A stretch of 53,852 nucleotides of DNA from Crocinitomicaceae bacterium (GTDB taxonomy: Bacteria; Bacteroidota; Bacteroidia; Flavobacteriales_D; Crocinitomicaceae), in assembly GCA_030833845.1 (NCBI GenBank), contig JAURGK010000016.1:1-53852 (forward strand), read 5' to 3'. Under the pieces are notes generated by a model. It was given only the letters and a program-made list of their open reading frames with translations. It was not told where the DNA came from and ran no database searches. The position numbers and the translations under genes are program-made. Every line of letters starts with the position of its first letter. Position 1 is the stretch's first letter. Of this stretch, positions 41,889 to 50,708 are shown piece by piece.

Positions 41889-44627
41889 TTAAAATTGTAT
41901 GCCTAAATTAATACTAAAGCGCAATCCCTGACCAAACATCACTGTGGCTGAACGCGCATCGAACTGATCGTAGATGCCATTGGCGTTATTGATGGCATCC
42001 GATATAAAAGAATTATTTAATAAGTTGGTAATTGCAAAACCAGCGCTAAACTGCTTGTATCGATAACCTCCAAATAGATTTAAAAGTGAGTACGACGGTA
42101 TCATCCAAGAGTCGCGGCCGCCATTGGCCCCTTGTAAAGAGAAAGGGTCGAAATTGGCAAAATAGCGATCAAAAGCTTGCCCTTGAATTTTTAAATAGCT
42201 GCGCTTGAATGGTTCGTAACGCAAAGAGGCCGACATTGCCGTCTGGGCTGCATCACCTACATGTACCCCTTTGGCATCAAATGAAAATTCGAGCGAATCA
42301 TATTGAGGGATGAAAACCGTTTTGCTTGAATTCCAAATCCAATTACCTACCGATAGCATGAACTCAAATGATAATTTTGGGCTGATTTCCCAGGCGATAT
42401 CTAATTCATTTCCTAGGTGAATGGCATCCATACCATTGATATTGACACGAATGTATTCAGTAGGGTCGTTAGGGTCTGGTACTGCAACACCGTAGGGGAA
42501 GGGTTTATTTTTCCAATTGGTGAAATAGGCGTTGTAATTGATACCGAAATTTTTATTGGTATAGTGATATCCACCCTCTGCGGCATAAATGATTTCATTT
42601 ACAATTTCGCCAAAAAAGCTATTGGTATTGTTGTCAATTACATTTGAGAATTGAGGCGTTCGGTTCAAATAGCCCAAATTGAAGTAGATATCTTGAAATT
42701 TGTTGAGCTTGTAACTGAGTCCGCCTTTGATGGTTATTCCTGGAATATACTTCCATGGTGTTTGGTAGTAAGTCAGACCTGCAGCATTGGAATTATAAGT
42801 TTGACCGTTGTATTGAATGGTATCAAGTGCTCCTATGCGCAAGATCGTGTCTCCCAAATCCAAAACTCTTCTTTGAAAGTAATCTATTCCTTTGTATCCA
42901 TTGAGTATGCTTGACATATTGATAAACCAATTCACGCGTTCACCGCTATGTTCTACCTGGCCAAATAAACCAGCATATGTTACCACTCCGTCTCGGTCAG
43001 CATTGAAGGTGTTTTTAGCTATCTTATCTCCGACACGTTTCATGGGGTCAGGGTCATTGAAATTTGCTGCACTCACAAAATAATCACCGCCTAATAAGTT
43101 GGTAATCACTTGGTAATGCCTTCCTTGGTAATAGCGAAAATCAATACCACCTGAAATAGACGTGGCCTTGTTGTATTGCAAATTGAACTGACCCAAGTAG
43201 CCCACCCAAAAGTGATTATTCATGCTTGCTAACAAAATTTGGCTTGCCTTAATTTCAGTTGTAGAATACAGTGGATCGATATTTGGGGTACCAAAAAGAG
43301 AATTCACTTGATTTTCTTGAATCATTTGGTCCCAATCGATGTTGGAATTACTGTCGCGAAGAATTGCAGACGAATTAAAAATGCTTGTACCTCCGCCTCG
43401 CCCAATAGAAACGTAGGCCAAATTAGAAATGTCTAGCTTGTCATTGACAGCCCAAAAATCTTTGAGTGTGATTTGAGGTTTGTTGTAAAAATTACGTCGT
43501 TCATTGAGGATTTCTTTTTGCCCATCAGCGTTGGTCACATAACCCCAATGTTGATTATAGCGAATTCCCATGTCGTTGAGGATAAGTGTTGAATCAAAAG
43601 ATATGCCTAGTGATTGAGAACGGCTGGCATCCCAGTATTGAATGCCTTGGTTATAGGAGCGTTGCCCGTGTTGTTGAGGCGCTGCAAATGCAGAAAGCGT
43701 GAGTAAATGCTTGTCAAGGCGTTTGGAAATTTTTGTGTATCCAAAAAAGCCTTGGGTAGGTGTGCCATCAACCCATCCTTGACCCTGCTTATAAGAGGCA
43801 GAGAAGGTAAGGCCCCAACCAGATTTAGTCATACCGGTGTTGTAGGAAAGCGAACTTCTTAAAAAGTTACCTGTGGCATATTCTTGTTTAAAGCTGCCGC
43901 CTTTTTTTGTACCCACCCCTTGAGTGATGATATTAATTGTTCCGCCAATTGAGGGCATGGCAATTTTTGTGGCACCCAAACCACGCTGAACTTGCATTTG
44001 TGAGGTAATGGCATCCAATCCAAACCAATTAGACCAATATACCGCACCATTTTCCATGTCGTTTACCGGAACGCCATCAATCATCACCCCAACATTACGT
44101 TGATCAAAGCCTCGTACATTGATACGCGCATCGCCGTCACCACCTCCTTGATTGGTGGCATATACACCGGCAGTACCGTTCAAAAGCATAGGTAGGTCTC
44201 GAGAGGCTAGTTCTTCGGTGATTTTTTTAGTATCAATTTTGGTAACGGCAACGGGCACATTCTGACCGCGCACAAGATTGCCAATAACACGGATTTCCCT
44301 CACCTCTTGGGTGGGTCTTATTTGGATATTTTGAGTGTAGAGTGCTTGTTGTAAATCAATGTTGTGCTTTACTGTGTCGGTGAGTGGCAAGGTAAACATC
44401 AATTGATATTTTCCATAGACGACATTTTCAAATGTGTATTGACCCTCATCATTGGTGGCCGTAAATTTGTAAACCTGCCCTGCAGACAATAGAGTAATCT
44501 TAGCCCCTGCTACCGGAATCTCTCCAGGAGTCATGAGTGCGACTCCTGTAATTTTGCCGCTATTTTGGCTCAATACAGTGCATGTCAGACTAATAAAGAC
44601 AAGCACATAATAAACGTCACGAAACAT
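41889..44627 (-). CDS. TonB-dependent outer-membrane receptor
   Basis: 912 residues. Signal peptide ends LSQ (about 21). Residues about 25-100: carboxypeptidase-like/CNA-B regulatory domain (GVALMTPGEIPVAGAKITL). Residues about 110-235: plug (INVRGFDQRNVGVMIDGVPVNDMENG, then GGTINIITQG). From about 240 a 22-strand barrel ends in FSINLGIQF, the terminal aromatic consensus. It abuts the LTD gene without a gap (TAAATG) and the nuclease by 2 bases. There is no SusD partner and no N-terminal SusC signature. The substrate is unknown; the neighbours suggest nucleic acid breakdown products. Confidence 0.92.
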   Translation of the reverse strand: MFRDVYYVLVFISLTCTVLSQNSGKITGVALMTPGEIPVAGAKITLLSAGQVYKFTATNDEGQYTFENVVYGKYQLMFTLPLTDTVKHNIDLQQALYTQNIQIRPTQEVREIRVIGNLVRGQNVPVAVTKIDTKKITEELASRDLPMLLNGTAGVYATNQGGGDGDARINVRGFDQRNVGVMIDGVPVNDMENGAVYWSNWFGLDAITSQMQVQRGLGATKIAMPSIGGTINIITQGVGTKKGGSFKQEYATGNFLRSSLSYNTGMTKSGWGLTFSASYKQGQGWVDGTPTQGFFGYTKISKRLDKHLLTLSAFAAPQQHGQRSYNQGIQYWDASRSQSLGISFDSTLILNDMGIRYNQHWGYVTNADGQKEILNERRNFYNKPQITLKDFWAVNDKLDISNLAYVSIGRGGGTSIFNSSAILRDSNSNIDWDQMIQENQVNSLFGTPNIDPLYSTTEIKASQILLASMNNHFWVGYLGQFNLQYNKATSISGGIDFRYYQGRHYQVITNLLGGDYFVSAANFNDPDPMKRVGDKIAKNTFNADRDGVVTYAGLFGQVEHSGERVNWFINMSSILNGYKGIDYFQRRVLDLGDTILRIGALDTIQYNGQTYNSNAAGLTYYQTPWKYIPGITIKGGLSYKLNKFQDIYFNLGYLNRTPQFSNVIDNNTNSFFGEIVNEIIYAAEGGYHYTNKNFGINYNAYFTNWKNKPFPYGVAVPDPNDPTEYIRVNINGMDAIHLGNELDIAWEISPKLSFEFMLSVGNWIWNSSKTVFIPQYDSLEFSFDAKGVHVGDAAQTAMSASLRYEPFKRSYLKIQGQAFDRYFANFDPFSLQGANGGRDSWMIPSYSLLNLFGGYRYKQFSAGFAITNLLNNSFISDAINNANGIYDQFDARSATVMFGQGLRFSINLGIQF

Positions 44628-45689
44628 TTAGCGAACGATGATTTTATGTAATGTCTGCTCACCATTCAATGAGGTGATTCGCAAGAAATAGACACCATTC
44701 AGGTTGTTTAAATCTAGTTCAGCGATGGCCTGTGCTGTAGCTACGTTCATTTCCTTGATAGGTTGACCTAAGGCAGAAATTACTTGAATTTTACGCACGT
44801 CGTTTTGTGTTTTTACATAAACGATGCCATTGCTCGGGTTCGGATAGATACTTGGTGCCATTTTAATGGCAGGCAATAAACCTATCGAATTGCAATCGCA
44901 CTCATGCACACCCAATGAAGACCAGTTGCCATCGAGTATTGGATTTCCACTTTGACCAAAAAGTGTATCGCCATTGGCATTGAGGCGCACAACCACTGGT
45001 GGAATACTGTCCCATTCTAAAAGAGGGTCAAAAAATGAAGGGTTGGTCGTTTGTCCTTTCAAGACATTAGATTTACGGATCATGCTATGGTCTTTGGTAA
45101 CGAGGACTCCCAAACCAGTACTGTAAGGAAACTGAGTAGACCATGCACCGTCATTGCCAGAAGAAGTGCCTGTTTCGTTGGCAGGATTTTCGCCGATCTT
45201 ACCAAATACATCAACAATTGCAAATCCAGTTACATTGTTGGCATTAATTACAGAAGTTGCGCTTGAAGGCAGTGTTCCTTTACCAAGTAATATGGCGTCA
45301 TTACCATTCCAATACCAGGCATTCGATACATTATAGTCAGCACAATAAAATCCGTCAGCACGCACTTGAAGAGAATCCCAAACTGGTGCTTCTTGGCCAG
45401 TACCCATGGAGTCTAATTTTTCAATTACACCAACATATACACCTTTTGGTGGAACCACGCCTGAAAGTTGAACAGAATTGGCAACGGTAGCCGTAGTGGC
45501 GCCATTGGAATAGCGGCTCACAAAATAACCCGATAAATCAATTGGATTATCGGTAGGGTTGTATATTTCAAGTGCTTTGTTGTTTGACCAACCTTCCACA
45601 TATTCAGAAATGAATAGTTCACTACAAGTGCTTTGGGCAAATGTGACAGATGTTAGAAATATAGCGATGAGAAGTAAAGATTGTTTCAT
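44628..45689 (-). CDS. Secreted lamin-tail-domain protein with T9SS sorting tail
   Basis: 353 residues. Signal peptide cut after TFAQ (about 19). Residues 20-155 form a lamin tail domain (CSELFISEYVEGWSNNKALEIYNP, then IDLSGYFVSRYSNG). The last 75 residues are a sorting domain (APSIYPNPSNGIVYVKTQ, then NGVYFLRITSLNGEQ). The LTD fold is often fused to extracellular nucleases in bacteria, here it is a stand-alone gene. First of five genes; a strong promoter precedes it. It might bind DNA or anchor the nuclease; that is inference. Confidence 0.9.
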   Translation of the reverse strand: MKQSLLLIAIFLTSVTFAQSTCSELFISEYVEGWSNNKALEIYNPTDNPIDLSGYFVSRYSNGATTATVANSVQLSGVVPPKGVYVGVIEKLDSMGTGQEAPVWDSLQVRADGFYCADYNVSNAWYWNGNDAILLGKGTLPSSATSVINANNVTGFAIVDVFGKIGENPANETGTSSGNDGAWSTQFPYSTGLGVLVTKDHSMIRKSNVLKGQTTNPSFFDPLLEWDSIPPVVVRLNANGDTLFGQSGNPILDGNWSSLGVHECDCNSIGLLPAIKMAPSIYPNPSNGIVYVKTQNDVRKIQVISALGQPIKEMNVATAQAIAELDLNNLNGVYFLRITSLNGEQTLHKIIVR

Positions 45690-45771
45690 AATGATATTAT
45701 ATTGTTGACAATCAAATTTTTAAAAAAAAATCTTGCAATTGTGTGGTTTCGGTAAATATGATGTACCTCTA

Positions 45772-45827
45772 GGTGATCACCAATTACTGATACAAATTTA
45801 AAGTATTTTGTTTGGTTTCAAAACAAA
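45772..45827 (-). promoter_or_regulatory. Promoter and operator-like repeats of the nuclease/receptor operon
   Basis: Minus strand: TTTG at 45822-45819, 18-base spacer, TAAATTTG at 45800-45793, which predicts a leader of about 100 bases before the ATG at 45689. An inverted repeat TTTGTTT-N7-AAACAAA (45807-45827) overlaps the -33 element. A perfect 10-base palindrome GGTGATCACC (45772-45781) lies about 10 bases after the predicted start. Both could be operators. A run of nine A's on the plus strand (T's in the transcript) lies in the leader. Confidence 0.55.
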
Positions 45828-45873
45828 TCAGTAGAATCCCTGATTAATTCTTTTTGAATTAATAATTAACCAA

Positions 45874-45901
45874 TTGTTATGGGTGAAAATATGTAATTTT
45901 A
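45874..45901 (+). promoter_or_regulatory. Probable promoter of the dipeptidyl peptidase gene
   Basis: TTG at 45874-45876, 17-base spacer, TAATTTTA at 45894-45901, one mismatch to TAnnTTTG. The ATG is 19 bases on. It is divergent from the nuclease operon. Confidence 0.4.
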
Positions 45902-45920
45902 AGGCATCAATTACATTACA

Positions 45921-48083
45921 ATGATCCGATTTTCTTTCCTTCTCATCGCTATATTTTTTGCTTCAATCACAGGCGCTCAACAATTGACAGTGGAGCGCAT
46001 ATGGCGCAACTATGAATTTTCAGCCAAAGGGGCTGGAGCCTATGTGTTGCTCAATGATGGCCAGCATTATGTAGAATGGTCGGAGGAAGGTCACCTCGTT
46101 AAAGGTGATCTTACCAATCCTCAAGCTCCCATCGAAATGCTCATAGATAAAGCAAAATTGATATACAATGACAAAGCTATCAATGTTACGGGGTTTCAAT
46201 TCAATGCATCTGAACAAAAAATCCTTTTGATTACTGCTCCTCAATCGATTTATCGCAGAAGCTTTGAGGCATTTTATTTCCTATTTGATTTGCAAACCAA
46301 TCAATTGGAAGCTCTTGATGCGGATCACGCACCACAAACACTAGCAGAGTATTCTCCCGACGGCAAACAGGTTTCCTTTATTCACGGCAATGATCTTTTT
46401 GTTAAAGACCTCACAACAGGAAAAGTAACTAAACTCACAACCGATGGAAAACGAAATAAAATAATTAACGGAACCACAGACTGGGTTTACGAAGAGGAGT
46501 TTGCAATAACCAAGGCCTATTGTTGGTCTCCGGATAGCAAATATATTGCCTATTTAAAATTTGATGAGCGCGAGGTCCCGGAATTTCAAATGGCCATGTA
46601 TGGCCAGCTGTATCCAGAGCAATATAAATATAAGTATCCAAAAGCTGGCGAGGTGAATTCTAAAGTAAGCTTACACCTCGTAGAGCCAAGAAAAAATAAA
46701 TCGATTCAAATTTCTCTTGATCATTACGAGTATATTCCTCGCTTGAATTGGTCTGCTAAGGCAAACCATTTGGTGGTTCAGACCATGAATCGTCATCAAA
46801 ACGAGCTCAATTATTGGTTGGTTGATGCCAACCAAAAACAAATTCAAACCAAAAAGTTTTTTACGGAAAAGTCCTCGACCTACATAGAGGTTGACAACAA
46901 TCTATTGATCCTACAAGACGGCAAATCGATTTTGAGGACCAGTGAATTAAGTGGTGCAAACCATATTTATAAACTTGGTTTTGATGGTTCCTCTATTGCA
47001 ATTACCAGTGGAGCATGGGATGTTATTGAATTCCTCGGCATAGACGAGTCAAGCCAAACCATTTTTTATTCAAGTGCAGAACCTGGGGCCATTTACAAAT
47101 CTGTATACAGCATTCAACTCGATGGTACACAAAAGAAAAACTTGACCCCAACACTCGGATATAACAATGCCGAATTTTTAAACGGCATGAAATATTTCTT
47201 GCACACTTATTCAAATGCCAATACACCTCCTCTTATTAAATTATGTAAAGCCAATGGAGAGGTAGTAGAGGTCTTAGAAGATAATGATAAACTCCGCGCT
47301 AAAATGCAGCTAGAAAAACTGAGCCAAAAACAGTTTTTTAATATTAAAACTTCACAAACAGACCTCAACGCCTCACTTATCTTACCTCAAAATTACGATC
47401 CAAGTAAAAAATATCCTGTTTTCGTGCATGTATACGGAGGCCCTGGGCACAATGAGGTGCTAGATTCTTGGGATGGCAATGACTACTTTTTCCATAATCT
47501 CCTTGCACAAGACGGTTACATGGTGTTGAGTATTGACCCGCGTGGCACTCAATTTCGTGGCGAAGCTTTTAAAAAATCAACTTATCTCCAACTTGGAAAA
47601 CTTGAAATTCAAGATATCCTTGAAGCGACTCGGGTTTTTGCCGAGCGTCCAGATGTTGATAAAGCCAGGTTGGGTATTATGGGCTGGAGTTATGGTGGTT
47701 TTATGTCCTCATTAGCCATGACCAAGGGTGAAGGATTATTTAAAATGGGTATTGCAGTGGCGCCTGTTACCAACTGGCGCTATTACGACAATATCTACAC
47801 AGAAAGGTTTATGCAAACACCTGCTGAAAATCCTAAAGGATATGACGATAATTCACCAATTAACTTTGTACAAGGACTACAAGGTAAATTCTTTTTAATT
47901 CATGGTGCCGCTGACGATAATGTTCATTACCAAAACTCCATGGAGATGATCAGTGCTTTGGTCAAGGCCAATAAGCAATTCGATTTATTTATCTATCCAA
48001 ATAAAAATCATGGCATTTATGGGGGAAATACCCGTAATCACCTTTTCAACATGATTCATAATTACATTCTAGAAGAACTTTAA
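45921..48083 (+). CDS. Dipeptidyl peptidase IV (S9 family)
   Basis: Removes Xaa-Pro dipeptides in the periplasm or outer surface. 720 residues with a signal peptide cut after GAQ (about 20). The N-terminal propeller carries the double-Glu motif DWVYEEEF (Glu191-Glu192) that binds the substrate N-terminus. The alpha/beta-hydrolase domain has nucleophile Ser590 (GWSYGGFM), Asp665 (HGAADDNVH) and His697 (NKNHGIYG). All elements complete. Single-gene unit. Confidence 0.95.
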   Translation: MIRFSFLLIAIFFASITGAQQLTVERIWRNYEFSAKGAGAYVLLNDGQHYVEWSEEGHLVKGDLTNPQAPIEMLIDKAKLIYNDKAINVTGFQFNASEQKILLITAPQSIYRRSFEAFYFLFDLQTNQLEALDADHAPQTLAEYSPDGKQVSFIHGNDLFVKDLTTGKVTKLTTDGKRNKIINGTTDWVYEEEFAITKAYCWSPDSKYIAYLKFDEREVPEFQMAMYGQLYPEQYKYKYPKAGEVNSKVSLHLVEPRKNKSIQISLDHYEYIPRLNWSAKANHLVVQTMNRHQNELNYWLVDANQKQIQTKKFFTEKSSTYIEVDNNLLILQDGKSILRTSELSGANHIYKLGFDGSSIAITSGAWDVIEFLGIDESSQTIFYSSAEPGAIYKSVYSIQLDGTQKKNLTPTLGYNNAEFLNGMKYFLHTYSNANTPPLIKLCKANGEVVEVLEDNDKLRAKMQLEKLSQKQFFNIKTSQTDLNASLILPQNYDPSKKYPVFVHVYGGPGHNEVLDSWDGNDYFFHNLLAQDGYMVLSIDPRGTQFRGEAFKKSTYLQLGKLEIQDILEATRVFAERPDVDKARLGIMGWSYGGFMSSLAMTKGEGLFKMGIAVAPVTNWRYYDNIYTERFMQTPAENPKGYDDNSPINFVQGLQGKFFLIHGAADDNVHYQNSMEMISALVKANKQFDLFIYPNKNHGIYGGNTRNHLFNMIHNYILEEL

Positions 48084-48182
48084 ACTTTATGTTATATAAA
48101 TTGTTTTAAATTTAGATGCATAACATTTAGTCATTCTTTTGTAATTTAGACACACATTTATCAAACGACATATTTCAATCAC

Positions 48183-49469
48183 ATGAGTGAAACAGCTAGA
48201 ATCGAACTCGACGGTAAAATATACGAACTTCCCGTTGTAGTCGGAACTGAAAATGAAAAAGCAATAGACATCTCCAAATTGCGCGATCTTACCGGTTATG
48301 TTACCTTGGACACCGGCTATAAAAACACAGGTGCCACAAAAAGTGCCATTACGTTTCTAGATGGAGAAGAGGGTATCTTACACTACAGAGGTTATTCAAT
48401 AGAGCAGCTAGCTGAAAAGGCAACATTTCTTGAGGTTGCTTATTTACTCATCTACGGTAACCTGCCAAATAAGTCTGAGCTAGATGCATTTCAGATGAGT
48501 ATCAGTAAGCATACCTTAGTTCATGAAGACATGAAGCAATTCTTTGAGGCTTATCCGTCGAAAGCTCATCCGATGGGCGTACTTTCATCTATGGTTGCTT
48601 CATTGGCTACCTTTTATCCAGAATCTCTGGATCCCAACCGAAGTGCTGAGGCCAAGGACCTTACTATTCACCGCTTACTTGCCAAATTACCTACGCTTGC
48701 TGCCTGGTCATACAAAAACATGATTCGTCATCCTTTTATGTATCCTCGCAACGAAAACGATTACTGCAAGAATTTCTTGTACATGATGTTCTCAATGCCG
48801 ACAGAAGATTTTCACATTGATCCGGTGGTTGTAGATGCACTCAATAAATTACTGATTTTACATGCGGACCATGAACAAAATTGTTCTACTTCAACGGTAA
48901 GAATAGTAGGTTCGTCACAAGCCAATTTATATTCTTCGGTATCGGCTGGCATATCTGCCCTTTGGGGTCCGTTGCATGGGGGTGCAAACCAAGAAGTTAT
49001 TGAAATGTTAGAACGTATCCATGCCGATGGTGGAAACGTAGACAAATGGGTAGCTAAAGCCAAAGACAAAGAAGATCCTTTCAGGTTGATGGGTTTTGGT
49101 CACCGTGTTTATAAAAACTTTGATCCTCGTGCTAAAATAATCAAGAAAGCTTGTGATGATGTCTTAGAAAAACTTGGTGTCAACGATCCTTTGCTTGATA
49201 TTGCTAAGAAATTAGAACAAGTGGCTCTTGAAGACGAATACTTCAAAGCACGTAATTTATATCCTAACGTAGACTTTTATTCAGGAATTATCTATAAAGC
49301 ACTAGGTATCCCAACAGAAATGTTTACAGTCATGTTTGCCATTGGTCGTTTACCTGGTTGGATAGCACAATGGAAAGAAATGACAGAAAATAAAGAACCT
49401 ATTGGTCGCCCAAGACAGATTTATACCGGAGCTGTGAACCGCCAATATGTTGCTATCGATCAACGATAA
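48183..49469 (+). CDS. gltA: Citrate synthase
   Basis: First step of the TCA cycle. 428 residues, type I hexamer-type: N-terminal beta-strand domain (ARIELDGKIYELPVVVG), then GEEGILHYRGYSIEQLAE, then active-site His/Asp in WGPLHGGANQEV, MGFGHRVYKNFDPRA, and PNVDFYSGIIY. A possible -7 box (TAATTTAG at 48142) is imperfect. A terminator follows that overlaps the end of rlmL. Confidence 0.97.
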   Translation: MSETARIELDGKIYELPVVVGTENEKAIDISKLRDLTGYVTLDTGYKNTGATKSAITFLDGEEGILHYRGYSIEQLAEKATFLEVAYLLIYGNLPNKSELDAFQMSISKHTLVHEDMKQFFEAYPSKAHPMGVLSSMVASLATFYPESLDPNRSAEAKDLTIHRLLAKLPTLAAWSYKNMIRHPFMYPRNENDYCKNFLYMMFSMPTEDFHIDPVVVDALNKLLILHADHEQNCSTSTVRIVGSSQANLYSSVSAGISALWGPLHGGANQEVIEMLERIHADGGNVDKWVAKAKDKEDPFRLMGFGHRVYKNFDPRAKIIKKACDDVLEKLGVNDPLLDIAKKLEQVALEDEYFKARNLYPNVDFYSGIIYKALGIPTEMFTVMFAIGRLPGWIAQWKEMTENKEPIGRPRQIYTGAVNRQYVAIDQR

Positions 49470-49497
49470 ACCCTTCAACAAAAAGTTATAATCAGTG

Positions 49498-49525
49498 AAA
49501 AGGCGCTCAATGGAGCGCCTTTTTT
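49498..49525 (+). terminator. Terminator of gltA, overlapping the rlmL coding end
   Basis: AGGCGCTC (49501-49508), loop AATG, GAGCGCCT (49513-49520), T's to 49525; flanking A's at 49498-49500 pair with the T-run. The stem encodes the last residues of the convergent methyltransferase (about KKALH and stop). Confidence 0.88.
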
Positions 49526-50670
49526 CCTTCAAATAGTTCGTATTTCCTGTATTCACAGTCAAGGTCGCCATTGAATACTTGTCGTTTGAGCGAAGCCTTG
49601 AGTCCGATAGCATTGAAACCTTCTTCGCTACTGCTAATGATACAAGCAGTGCTTGGAGCCATTTTATGTTTAAGCCACGAACCAATTTGACCGTAAAGTT
49701 CTTCTACATCGGCTGATAGTCTGTGGTCATAGGGTGGATTTGTGATGATGAAAACCGGAGGTTCCACCTTGAGTTGGTCAAAAGAAGTCGAAGAAATGTT
49801 TACAAATCGACCAAATGAAAAATTTCGTAGGTTTCGCCTGGCTTTAAGCACCATTTCGTCGGAGATGTCGCCACCTAAAATTTGGCAAGGTAATTGCCTT
49901 ACTACTCTTGGGGCATTTTCAAAAAGAGATTCCCAGCTAGATGCATCGTAATTTTTTAGATTTTTAAAAGCATAGTGCTGTCTTTCGATATTACTTGGAA
50001 TGCCAGACGCCAAAAGTGCCGCTTCAATGAGTAGTGTCCCTGAACCGCAAAACGGATCTATCAGGGTTTGTTTTTTATCCCAACCAGACATCCTAATTAA
50101 ACAGGCAGCAACGACTTCATTGAGTGGAGCGGGGCCAACAGCGCTACGGTATCCTCTTTGAAATAATGGCAAACCGCTTGTGTTCACAGAAATAGTAACT
50201 TCCTTTTCTTTTATATACAAATCGAACAGCACATTTGGTTTTTTCACGTCTATGTTTGGTCTGTCATTGAAATGTTTGTTAAATGTATCAACGATGGCAT
50301 CTTTGACCAGTAAATAAGGGTAGTGCGTATTTTTGAAAATATGAGAATAAACTGCTCCTTTGACTGCAAATGTTTTGTTCACATCAAAAATTTCATGCCA
50401 CTTTATTCTAAGTGCACGTTTGTACAGGTCTTCTTCGGATTGAATGAAAAAATGATCTATTTCTACCAATACTGCAATCGCACACCTACTGTAAAGATTA
50501 AGTTTATAAACATCTTGCCAAGTTCCATTGATTTGAACAGCACGATTTAAAAGTTTGACATCTGCATAGCCGAGTTCGTTTAATTCTTCTGCCAATATGG
50601 TTTCAAAGCCAAAAAAACATTTTAAAGTGATTTGTAATAAGGGGCTTTTTGATGAGGTTTCGGGATGCAT
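49507..50670 (-). CDS. rlmL: 23S rRNA guanine-N2 methyltransferase, RlmL type (THUMP plus methylase)
   Basis: Methylates guanine in 23S rRNA. The start at 50670 gives MHPETSSKSPLLQITLKCFFGFETILAEEL; the frame is open 51 codons further up, but that region carries the divergent gene's promoter. 387 residues: N-terminal ferredoxin-like and THUMP region (to about 165), then a Rossmann methylase with LIDPFCGSGTLLIEAAL near 200 and NPPYDHRL near 305. It lacks the RlmK C-terminal half found in E. coli. DNA-methylase annotation (N6-adenine) is the usual alternative name. Confidence 0.88.
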   Translation of the reverse strand: MHPETSSKSPLLQITLKCFFGFETILAEELNELGYADVKLLNRAVQINGTWQDVYKLNLYSRCAIAVLVEIDHFFIQSEEDLYKRALRIKWHEIFDVNKTFAVKGAVYSHIFKNTHYPYLLVKDAIVDTFNKHFNDRPNIDVKKPNVLFDLYIKEKEVTISVNTSGLPLFQRGYRSAVGPAPLNEVVAACLIRMSGWDKKQTLIDPFCGSGTLLIEAALLASGIPSNIERQHYAFKNLKNYDASSWESLFENAPRVVRQLPCQILGGDISDEMVLKARRNLRNFSFGRFVNISSTSFDQLKVEPPVFIITNPPYDHRLSADVEELYGQIGSWLKHKMAPSTACIISSSEEGFNAIGLKASLKRQVFNGDLDCEYRKYELFEGKKALH

Positions 50671-50685
50671 TCGATAGGGATTCGT

Positions 50686-50693
50686 TAACTTTG
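50686..50693 (+). promoter_or_regulatory. -7 box of the patatin gene
   Basis: TAACTTTG, exact consensus, which overlaps the palindrome TTTGTACAAA (50690-50699). It lies downstream of the ATG at 50652 and thus favours the TTG start at 50709, 15 bases after the box. No -33 TTG in range. Confidence 0.5.
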
Positions 50694-50708
50694 TACAAAA
50701 GAACAAAT

